Positions 54,816 through 64,000 of a stretch of 64,000 nt of DNA are shown piece by piece. Within the stretch, counting starts at the first letter, position 1; each line of letters opens with the position of its first letter. Made by a program: the position numbers and the translations under genes. The notes beneath the pieces were generated by a model. The model was not told the origin of the DNA. It was given only the letters and a program-made list of their open reading frames with translations, and did not search any database. The DNA comes from Datisca glomerata (lineage: Eukaryota; Streptophyta; Magnoliopsida; Cucurbitales; Datiscaceae). The stretch covers positions 758,219 through 822,218 of the forward strand of contig QANY01006295.1 of NCBI GenBank assembly GCA_003255025.1. Reading direction: 5' to 3'.

Positions 54816-56595
54816 TTAGGTATATATTATGTTACATGATCGTTTTTCTCATTTTATTCTCTTTACCTATTCTCTTATTGTTTTAATTTTATCTCCCGAT
54901 TTTCCATCCATGAATAACCTAAAGAAATAAATAAATTATGTAAATCTGAATTGGATTAATAACAATCATACAAAGAAGTGAAAAAAATTCTATATTTGTA
55001 TAATTATATTTCATATCAAATTTCTCATCTTAAATTCAATTTTTATGATACTAAGTTGTTCATGTTTATCCATATCAACTAAATATTTGGACTTGAATAT
55101 ATTGTATTTTCAGCCATTGTCTTTAAATGACCACAAACTCATAAACTTTGAACTATCATCTTCTTAATTAAAATACACGTATGACACATCTCGTTATCTA
55201 ACGTTGTATTTTTTATTGATTGGTCAAACAAACAACACAGAGCGGTTTGAAATCATCTCCTTTACAAAGAAATATTTTTATCTGAACAATTGATGTTGCT
55301 TTTAACGGATCAAATCTTTCGTTCCCTACAAATTTATTAAATTTTAAATTCTGAAACATCGAAAACAGTATTAACGTTTCAGCTTTACAAAAAAAGTAGC
55401 TCTTGTATTCTTTTAAACAAGAGAGGATACAAATCTATATAGACCATAGAACTTACATTTTCACTCAATTGATTAAGTTATCATGGTAATATTGAAAACT
55501 GTTGAATGTTTTAGGGTGATTATCCAACCTTCAAATATTGATATTTTCCTCTACTAACAAAAAAGTTTCATTGATAAACGAGAGATGATCCAAACCTACA
55601 TATACCAGAAATGAATAACATATATTTCTTTATTTATTATTTTTTTGTCTTACATAGTAAACTAAAATTATTGAAAGTTCGATTTTTACTTTTCTTTTTC
55701 AAACACTTAATCTATACAAGTTTGAATTTTCATTTTCCATCGGGAAAATCTTTGGATTTTCTCCGATAAAAGACACTTAACAGTCTCTCCTATAAGTTTT
55801 CGTACAAATCAAGAGTATGGTTAAACCTTAGTAATCTAACCATGTTAAATAATTTTACCATGCTTTTCTTGATTGTATATCTCATATTTACCTATACGCG
55901 TCTAATTCTTTAACTAAATCTACACTCAATTAAGAATCTAAACCACCGATCTCGATCTTTTTTAATGTTCAAATGATGAAGATCCCGACGAAACATGATC
56001 TGAACTCGTCGATGAAAACGAATGATAACATGCTCGTCGAATTACTTATTATACTTTGAGCTAAATCAATTTTAGAAGAGTCCTTCAAAGGAATGCTCTT
56101 TTGAGGTCCTGAGGAAAAAGGTATAGCCCGCTATGAAGTATGCAAAAGTAACATAAAAGCAAATGGGCTCTATTATATCCCATGAGAGATCCCAAAATGT
56201 TTGTCTCATGAAAGCGACTGTTTGGCAAACCATAAACCCTAGTTCCCATCGGAGCTCACGGCGGGTGAGGGTTTCAGCCTTTGCTTCATTTTGGCCCTTT
56301 GCTTCCCCATTTCTTCTAGTTTTTTATTCTTGGATCATTCGGATTTGTTGATTCTGATACCAAAATTATGCTTTTTATAGCTTTGGCTACCTGTAATCTT
56401 GAAGTTTAAAATGTTCCATTAGCAAGATGATAAAACAAAAAATTGTTTTTTTAAATTTTAAATTAATAACATTTTCACATTAGTACTTGTTTTAAAAATA
56501 AATTATGTATACAAACTACTCCACAAATCCATCAAGAAGCATAAGTTTATGAACCAATATGTAGTGCATCCATCACACTGATATCGGGCTAAGAT
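54800..56595. repeat. Duplicated segment, copy 2 (MCU exon 2 and flanks)
   Basis: Direct-orientation partner of 19640-20755, about 35 kb away. It has ~730 bases at ~55030-55765 that copy 1 lacks, and ends in the MCU intron near 56595. Confidence 0.85.
55962..56390 (-). pseudogene. MCU exon 2 pseudogene, copy 2
   Basis: The relic begins after an ACAG acceptor at 56391 with VAKAIKSIILVSESTNPNDP and, after two small frame changes, reads [54 protein letters not shown] and FEGLF. The two transmembrane helices and the loop between them are recognisable. The pore signature is WDIIEP; the family consensus is WDIMEP or WDVMEP, with Asp and Glu forming the Ca2+ filter, and both are kept here. A stop follows FEGLF, then decayed C-terminal text to a stop near 55962. 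Exon 1 is absent. It is better preserved in the pore than copy 1 but cannot encode a uniporter. Confidence 0.85.
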
Positions 56596-56739
56596 CATAG
56601 GTTTATCTGTAAATACATATCATTCTTAACTTTCTATTGAAAAAATATCACTTTCTCATATATAAAAAAATTATATCTCTGACCCACCAATTCAACTCAA
56701 AATTATTGTTTACTTATCTTCCCATGGTAACTATCACAT

Positions 56740-57325
56740 CACAAAATCACGTCACCAATTTTATCCTCTTCATCTATATTCTCTCTTCTTCTCCGAAAAC
56801 TGAAATTTGCCTTTCCCCATGTTTTCGACTGGCTAGCGGTGTCGGTTGGGTAGAAGGGTGGAAGTTTAAGAAGGCACCTAAGGAAATGAGAATGAGATGG
56901 GGCGAGAGAGAAAAATGAAATGGAAGGGTAGAGTTAGTAATTATGCATATTATACACATAGAATACGCTTTTATTACTTTTGCCGTATCCATTCCTGAAT
57001 ATAACTGAAAAGTTAATATATATATGTATATGTATATAATTACTAACATTATACACATAGAATACGCTTTTATTACTTTTGCCGTATCCATTCCTGAATA
57101 TAACTGAAAAGTTAATATATATATATATATTACTTTTGCGGTGTCAATCCCAAATATAGCTGAAAAGTTAAAATAAATAAATAAATATATATTTCATACA
57201 AAGTACATAAAACATGTGTAGTTTGTTAGATGAAAAATATAACGTGTAAATAACACCTCAAAGAGGCGCTTGGTGTAAGTGAGACCACTGAAGACTTGCT
57301 TTGGCATTCTTTCTTTTTAAACTGC
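56740..57325. repeat. Dispersed repeat R3, copy 1 (partial) with ~99-bp tandem duplication
   Basis: Shares with the other R3 copies 'ttgccttt-ccccatgttt-cgactgg-agc', 'gaaatgagaatgagatgggg', 'agagttagtaattatgcatattata', 'gaatacgctt-tattactttt' and 'gtccattc'. Within it, 56936-57035 and 57036-57130 are near-identical tandem copies ending in TA-rich runs. Confidence 0.75.
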
Positions 57326-57329
57326 CAAA

Positions 57330-57960
57330 CTTTCAATGCTGTATTTTATAAAAGAGAATATATAATATCTGGTTAATTCTTGTATCCAACTTTTTACATA
57401 CGGTAAATTATTGAACAATTTTGTATTGAATATTTTCATTTTATTCTCGAAGTATACTTATCAAATAATACTCTGTAATTAGTTTTAGGGTTATATAATT
57501 CAAACAGAACTGTAAAAGTTAAAGAACTAAATTGGTCTAGCCCTGTACGGTTCAATTTGTTTGGTTTAGCGGTTCTTGTTCGCACCCTATTCCTAGCACT
57601 CCTAAACCATCCCTAATACTCCCAAACCATGAAGCAATTTCTGTTATTTACTTATTACTCATGTGGGTATTAGGGGAACTTAATTGTATTCTATGTTTTG
57701 TGTGAAGGGAACTGCCACTGTGGAATTTTCTTGGAAAATTGAATTTTGCTTTTCCCCATGTTTCCGACTTGCAAGCTGCGTCTGTTAGGCAAATGAATGG
57801 AATGGAAGTTTAAGAAAAATGAAATGGAAGAGTAGAGTTAGTAATTATACATATTATACACGTAGAATACGCTTATATTACTTTTGTTGTGTCCATTCCC
57901 AAATATAACTGAAAGTTTATATATATATATATATATAACATGTGTAGTTCGGTAGATGGA
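57330..57960. repeat. Dispersed repeat R3, copy 2
   Basis: Full-type unit: 'gtattttataaa-gaaatatataat', 'caactttttacata', 'gtatacttat', a GGTTC-rich block near 57540-57580, 'actcccaaaccatgaagcaa', 'gtgggtattaggggaactta', then the block shared with copy 1 and a TA run. No protein similarity. Confidence 0.75.
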
Positions 57961-59454
57961 AAATACAATGTGTAAATAACAAGTCAAAGGGGCGCAAAAA
58001 TATTTCAAATCCGTCTATTAATAAAACTAAAAGAATATTTTACTTATAGAATTTAATTATATAATATTCATATTTTATTTAATAATTGAATGTATCTATT
58101 AATATTGCTCTATTTGTATTTTAAAGAAGTTTTCATAATAGAATGTATTGTCTACTTGAAAATATAAAATATTTTTATTTGTGATAAAAAATGTAAAATA
58201 ACGTGTAACTTCATAAATAACTGATGAAAGATAATTTTACAATGTAGTGCTATCATGTACCAAACAATATATAATTAGTATGACTTTTTAATCAATATAA
58301 CATCAAATATTGGACTGTACTATTTAAACTAATACAATACAGTATAATCAAATCGGATAGATTCACTACACTAATATTCAGTAGTACACTAACTACTAAA
58401 CGAGGCCCAAGCATCAGCTACATTCTTTCACTTTCTACCTCCTTGCCCAGATCTATCTCTTCCGACATGCTTCTATCTTTAATTCTCCGTCTGGCGCATC
58501 TCTCTCCTTCTCTTATTCTGGACCTTTTGGTCATGCTCTATGTCTGTAGTTCTCCACTCTCAGTCTCACTCATCTTTGTCACTCTCGGCTCACGATGTCT
58601 CATTTGTAGCACTCGTTCGTACTCCCTTCATCCGTCGCGCAACTCTCAGCTCGTGATGTCTCAATCCGTAGCTTTCCACTCTTAATCTGTTCAGTTGTCG
58701 CGCTAGTCTTTGTATACGGCTTGATCTCGTAGATTTATTCATTTTTTTCTTGGTTGTACCTCTGCTGTGGTATATTTCAGAGGAAATGTTATTGTTAGTT
58801 TGTGTATCATGTATAATTAGCTGATGATAGAGTCAATCTTGATTTATAAAAATTCATGAGTTTTTGGTTGTTTAATATAGATTTATTTATTTCAATGCAA
58901 CTACTGAAGATTTTAGAATCTGAGAGATTCTTTAAGTTGTTCATTGAAATGAGTTTGTTTAATTATTGGAGTATTTTGAGATTTGTAAGGAACCTGATTT
59001 AGGGATATTGATTTTAGGGTTTCTAATTCTAAAGAATAGACGTGGAATTAGTGTTTTTTGTTAAATTAAAATTAATGAACTGACGAACCGAATTGATTAC
59101 TCTAATATGGTTTGGTTCAATTCTTTTAGTAATATCAGTTTGGTTTGTTCTAGAGTATTGGTTCAATTCTTTTAGTAATATTAGTTTGGTTTGTTCTAGA
59201 GTATTAGAGGACCGATTTTATAAGTTCGGTTACAAATTTCACATAATAACCAATCGAATGGAATTGTACACACCTCTAGAATTTTATAGCAAAACCTCAG
59301 CTCTCATCATCATCTCTTTTCAATGCGGGATAACCTTGCTTTTGGCATTCCTTTTTCTTAACTGCTATTAGCATTCCTGTAATAAGAATTCTTTTTTTGC
59401 ACTCCTATGATAGGAGTTCAGGTATTTGTAATATATTGTTATATAATTGTAAAT
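57961..59454. other. Spacer between R3 copies
   Basis: AT-rich except for a CT-rich, exon-like patch at 58425-58690 whose frame has no recognisable domain. A 50-base tandem duplication ('ggtttggttcaattctttta...') sits at 59105-59205. No gene can be supported. Confidence 0.45.
59105..59205. repeat. 50-bp tandem duplication
   Basis: Two nearly identical copies of a unit containing 'ttcaattcttttagtaatat' and 'agtttggtttgttctagagt' lie end to end. Confidence 0.9.
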
Positions 59455-60275
59455 TCAGTAGCCAAATTTTCAATACCGTATTTTATAAATGAAAATATAT
59501 AATACCCGTTTAATTCTTGTACCAAACTTTTTACACACTAGAAATTATAGAGCGAATTTTTATTGAATGTTTGATCATTTAATTCTTGAAGTATACTTAC
59601 TGAATACTGCTATGCATTTAATTTTAAGGATTTATAAATCGAATCAAACTGTAAAAATTAAAGAACTGATTTGATCCAGCCAGGTTCAGTTCAAATTGTT
59701 TGTTTCGGTGGTAGTTTTTCACACCCTTATTCCCTAGTACTCCCAAGCAACCTCTAATACTCTCATACCACGAAACGATTTCTCTAATTTATTATTACTC
59801 TCGTGGGTATTAGGGGAACTTCATTGTTTTCTATGTGGGTATTAGGGGAACTTCATTGTTTTCTATGTGGGTATGGGTATTAGGGGAACTTCATTGTTTT
59901 CTATGTGGGTATTAGGGAACTTCATTGTTTTCTATGTTTTGTGTGACGAGAATTGCGGACTGTGGTATTTTCTTGGAAATTTGAATTTTGCCTTTCTCCA
60001 AGTTTCCGACTAGCTACCTGTGTCGGTTAGGTAGAAGAGTGGATTAAGAAGGCGCCTGAAGAAATGTGAATGAGATAGGGCAAGAGAGAAAAATGAAATG
60101 AAAAGGAAAAGTTAGTAATTATGCATAACGTTCTACGCTTATATTACTTTTGTCGTGTCCATTCCTAAATACAAAATGTATAAAATATGTGTGGTTCGTT
60201 AGATGGAAAATACAACGTGTAAATAACACCTCAAAGGGGTGCTTGTTGTAAGTGAGCTAGCAGTAGCATTGGGTC
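59455..60275. repeat. Dispersed repeat R3, copy 3
   Basis: Same block order as copy 2. It is lengthened by the 32-bp tandem array at 59806-59935. Confidence 0.75.
59806..59935. repeat. ~32-bp tandem array, four copies
   Basis: Four copies of a unit containing 'gtgggtattaggggaactt' and 'cattgttttctat'; the third has an inserted 'gggtat' and the fourth lacks one G. The other R3 copies have a single unit at this position. Confidence 0.92.
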
Positions 60276-60279
60276 TTTG

Positions 60280-60960
60280 TAATATATTGTTATATAATTG
60301 TAAATTCTGTAACCAAATTTTAATACCGTATTTTATAAATGAAAACATATAATATCCATTTAATTTCGGTATCAATCTTTTTACACACTGTAAATTATTG
60401 AGTGAATTTTTGTCATATGATTATTTGATTATTTAATTCTTAAAGTATACTTACTGAATAGTGCTATGTATTTTGTTTTAGGGTTATATAAATCGAATCG
60501 AACTGTAAAAAATTATAAAATTAATTTTGGCCAGCCGGTTCAGTTCAAAATTAATTATGGCGGTTCTTTTTCACACCCTTATATCCTAGTTTTCCGAAAT
60601 CATCCCTTATACTCCCAAACCATGAAGCAATTCCTCTTGTGGGTATTAGGGGAACTTAATTGTTTTCTATGTTTTGTGTGAAGAGAATTGCGCACTGTGG
60701 TATTTTCTTGAAAAATTGAATTTTGCATTTCCCCATATTTGTGATTGGCTATCGATTAAACAAATGGGTGGAAGTTTAAAAAGACGCTTGAGGAAATGAG
60801 AGTGAGATGGGGTAAGAGAGAGAAATTAAATGGAAGGCTAGAGTTAGTAATTATGCATATTATACGTGTAGAATACGCTTATATTGCTTTTTCCGTGTCC
60901 TTTCACAAATACAACTAAAAATTTCAAAACAATATATATACATATATATATATATATATA
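60280..60960. repeat. Dispersed repeat R3, copy 4
   Basis: Same block order as copies 2 and 3, ending in a TA dinucleotide run at ~60935-60960. Confidence 0.75.
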
Positions 60961-61099
60961 AAAGATTGATAAATAAAATTGATAAATATAAAATTATATA
61001 TGTTCATTATAAATGAAAAATAATACTATTTGATCTTAAATTTGCTCCAAGTAAATTTCAAAATATAATGATAGAATTCTTTAATCAATTCTTAATTGA

Positions 61100-61545
61100 C
61101 TACATTATATATATATATTTTTTTTTTATGAGAAAATTAGAGAGGGGTATTAAGATGCAAGAATAGAACACCAAAACAGTAAATCTATATTAAGGTGTAA
61201 GATTAAAAACTTACACAAACAGTTTTATTAGCAACGATTAATTAATGCGCCTGCTCACTAATTAATGTTAAAAAAAAAGAAGAAAGATTTATAAAAGAGG
61301 GAGGGAGAAGAAGAGAGCTTTGCTCTCAAAACCAATTTTTCTCTCAAATAGTTTAAGAGTTGAAAATGAGTTTTGAGGAACAAATGAGAGATAACTATCT
61401 ATTTATAGCCAAGGAAAGTGAAGTTCACCGGAAACCAATCACTTACATAAATTATTCTATTCTACAAAAGTAAAAACATCTTAAAATTCTACTTTTGTTT
61501 ACTTTTGACTAAAAATAGTAAAAATCATAAATAGTTGACAACTAG
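61100..61545 (-). repeat. LTR-like terminal region of retroelement remnant
   Basis: On the minus strand a promoter-like order is visible: a 'gtaagtgattgg' block, a TATA box, a leader rich in 'tttgagagcaaagctctc' and CT-rich words, then AT-rich DNA. It lies just downstream of the coding remnant at 61800-63999, as a 3' LTR or terminal repeat would. No second copy is in the window, so the borders cannot be fixed. Confidence 0.45.
61397..61410 (-). promoter_or_regulatory. TATA box, minus strand
   Basis: The minus strand reads GGCTATAAATAGATA, a strong plant TATA consensus, inside the LTR-like region. Confidence 0.6.
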
Positions 61546-61799
61546 TACAATTACAAAAAATGATAAATTACAAAGATTCATTGATAATTATAATCTTGGA
61601 TTCTTGCGTCTTCATGATTGTGTCTTGAAAAGAGTCATTATGACTATTGTTGCTTTATTTCGGTGGAACCACTGTTGTTTCTTGATAATTGCTATCTTGA
61701 ATTTTAGTATCTTTATTACTGTTATTTTGAAAGTCATTGTGACTTTTGCAGAGTCATTGTTGCCGTTGATAATTGATTGTTGGGTATCATTATAGTCGT

Positions 61800-63999
61800 T
61801 GCATTGGGACTATTATAATATATTTCTGAATTCCTTGATATTGGCATTGTGCCAAGGATGAATTATTTTGTTCATTTACCACTCAGATCAATATTATTGA
61901 ATGAGTCCTTCAATTACTGAGGAGTAACCTTTCTGGATGATTGATCTTTTTAGTTTAATTTGGTGACTTGGCTTTACAGATAATTTAGAGTCAGATTCAT
62001 TATTGTCTTCTAAAAGGAAAAACATTTTTTAGATTAGTTTTTTCTCCAATTTAGATTTTGGTTTCGTGGCCTTTGATTTATCCTTTGAAAAGAGTTTTGA
62101 TTTGGTTATGGATTCAGATTTTGATGCATTTGGACTGAATGGTTTGCTAGTCTCATAATGCATTTGGCCTTTGATTTTAATGGAGCCTGGATAAAAGGAT
62201 TTGCTAGTCTCATAATAGGATGAATACTTGTAAAATCATAATTGATGAATGCAATTATTTTTTGGGTATTCAACTTATCCCACCATTTAACATAGTAGTC
62301 TCTGGTAAAGATTTTATTTTCAACCCAGTATTGTCATTTCAAAATTCAAGATATTTTATATTTTATTGAAAAACAAAGTATTTTGGAAAGGAAACTTCAA
62401 TTGGTGAGGACTTGTAAATCTTTAAAAATAAATTGAAACATTGTTGTAAATCAATAGAAAAAAGTCCTAAGTTAAGACCATGAATGAACCACCATTTTAA
62501 GAACCAATTTAAAAAATCAATTTTGGAATTGTTATCAAAATTTAAAAACCAAAAGTGAGAAAAATCACTATTTTGATGTAAGAAAATCTTGTGTCATCCA
62601 TCAATATAGTCAAAATAATTATATTATTTTTATTCAAAAGTACTTTGAAACTTGAAGGATGGATATTTCATTCCACCATAGTTATGATCATGAGGATGGA
62701 AAAAGAATGGTAAATGATTCTTTCTTCAGAATTTCTAATTAGACTAATTTTTATGAATTCTGTTTCTAAGAGAATGTCTCTGTAAAAACTAAATTTTTTG
62801 TTATTATGTCCAGGAACATAATGGAATTTAAGGATAAATAGGCTTTGACAATTTGAGTAGGATCCTTCAAATGAGCGAATGTAGGCGCAATATGAAAGAG
62901 ATTTTTGCTAGCCATTTTTTGAAAATCAAATGATGATTTCTTGTATTTTGAAAGTGATTGGGTATCAAATGATATTAAGAATGGGTCAAATTGGTTGACC
63001 ATGGTTGATTGATGATTGGATCTGATGGACCCAAGTATTCTTGATTGAGCTTAGTTTGAAGTAGAAGACTAGTCATTGATTTGAGCCTTAAGGGCCAATT
63101 GTTGAGTCAAAGACTCTTCTATTATTGAATAATTAATCATTTTCACATGTTTTTTACAAGTGATGTTATTTCTTTTGGTTAAGGATTCTACAGCATGCCT
63201 ATGTCTTTTTTGAAATCCGTCAGGCATGACGAAGAAAGTTCATTCTAATATCAAATTTTTTTTATTGTTTTGTTTGAAAATTCAATTTTAAAAATTGCTT
63301 GTCCCAAGAGATTCACAGTTAAAATTTCTCTGTTATCATACCAGATTTCATTATCTTTGTGAACATATACTTTTTCACTTTTCCCATACCATTGAATTAA
63401 GCCTGCATTGAAATCATGCCTCAATCCAATTTCTTCCAAAATTGTATCCAATTCATTAATCTAGTCATTTCTTGGATATTCAAATCCATTATGACCATAA
63501 TTAATGTATGAGAATTTTGAGCAAAAAGCGACTGCCCTTCCATTGAGCTTTTTTATTTTAAAACTTTTTAATTGAGTATTTTGGGTTCTACCTTTTCATA
63601 TTCTAGTAGGTCAGATTCCTCAAATTGCTCCATTGCAGAATCTTGGTATGATTTCCTACAAAAGATTATAAGTAAGAGAGTCAAGAATTTATTTATTGAT
63701 AAATTAAATGTTAAAATTATGAGTACTGAGAAAAGGCTACTACCTGACAAAAATTTGTTTTAAAGTAATATTTTTTTCATCCAAAAGACATTTTGCAGAT
63801 TTGCCGTTGATTTTAAAAAGACATCTTTGAATCAAAGCAAATTGTATGATTTGATTAATAATGGAATGATATATTTCAAATTCAAGAAATCTAATGTTAT
63901 TGAAACAAACTGATTTTTCTTGCAGAGACAATAAAATCTATTTTATTTATTATCTTGGAATTCAACTTAAAATATTTCCAACATTATTTGACATATTTA
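61800..63999 (-). pseudogene. Unidentified retroelement polyprotein remnant
   Basis: Coherent minus-strand coding text runs from the window edge to about 61800 with many frameshifts. Pieces: IIQFALIQRCLFKINGKSAK (63931-63740), QFEESDLLEYEKVEPKIL, LEEIGLRHDFNAGLIQWYG and VYVHKDNEIWYDNREILTVN (63451-63251), SSFDFQKMASKNLFHIAP and IVKAYLSLN (63002-62766), HPHDHNYGGMKYPSFKF, and a Lys/Ser-rich end (SKSESITKSKLFSKDKSKAT) near 62100. I see no RT, protease or integrase motif and do not recognise the domain. The style resembles the non-enzymatic N-terminal polyproteins of plant pararetrovirus-like elements such as that at 4996-8907, but a direct link is not shown. Confidence 0.4.
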
Positions 64000-64000
64000 G

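Noticed and set aside
58443..58685. 80-codon Ser/Leu-rich plus-strand frame in a GC-richer patch
   Set aside because: No recognisable domain and no splice-linked neighbour; left as unexplained spacer.
1..64000. CRISPR-like arrays (regular short repeats at 9300-9440, 27526-27750, 59806-59935)
   Set aside because: Units lie directly head to tail without unique spacers and the context is a plant nuclear genome; they are minisatellites.

Overview
The window looks like heterochromatic or intergenic DNA of a flowering plant, probably a eudicot. It is AT-rich, has no intact host gene, and is packed with nested plant transposable elements (Tat/Ogre-type and chromovirus Ty3/gypsy, CACTA, hAT, a MULE-like MITE, a caulimovirid-like pararetroelement). 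The host-gene relics are plant-type: a mitochondrial calcium uniporter, a UGT75-like glucosyltransferase, alcohol dehydrogenase, and a MAIN-like plant mobile domain gene. The species cannot be named from this sequence. No tRNA, rRNA, CRISPR array or bacterial-style operon was seen.

Layout. 1-4995: 5' part of a plus-strand Tat/Ogre-type gypsy element (LTR end, tRNA-Arg-type primer site, DUF7745-like ORF broken only by nonsense codons, gag). 4996-8907: a decayed caulimovirid-like element on the minus strand (movement protein, capsid-like region, protease, half of RT) fused directly to that gag, with its zinc-knuckle block inverted. 9150-9651 and 17534-19215: arms of a large inverted repeat built of ~500 bp units. 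It is split by a minus-strand chromovirus at 9652-17528 with perfect TAACT target duplications and very unequal LTRs. 19640-21527: a mitochondrial calcium uniporter (MCU) pseudogene and its 3' flank; its exon 2 and flank occur again at 54800-56595. 23080-27520: a MAIN-like (plant mobile domain) pseudogene with recognisable exons, flanked by GGCGATT/GGCGTTT-rich DNA. 27530-32473: a 3'-truncated minus-strand Tat-type gypsy element whose 5' LTR abuts a UGT75-like gene fragment (32500-32720). 33799-43267: an almost complete CACTA element with AGA target duplications, TNP2 and TNPA-like gene relics. 43500-51600: diverged duplicated intergenic repeats, interrupted by a gene-capturing CACTA-like element (45304 to about 48390) carrying alcohol dehydrogenase exons and a membrane-protein fragment, and by a 288 bp MITE. 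51606-54170: a truncated hAT element. 56740-60960: four diverged copies of an unidentified repeat with local tandem arrays. 61100-63999: the 3' part of an unrecognised minus-strand retroelement with an LTR-like promoter.

No coding region here appears able to make a full-length product. The value of the window is stratigraphic: paired copies, target duplications and an empty-site comparison allow several insertions, deletions and inversions to be ordered. No new functional system is visible. The most unusual items are the internal inversion in the pararetroelement, the two-copy MCU pseudogene, and the gene-capturing CACTA-like element. Positions of degenerate domains come from manual translation and may be off by tens of bases.
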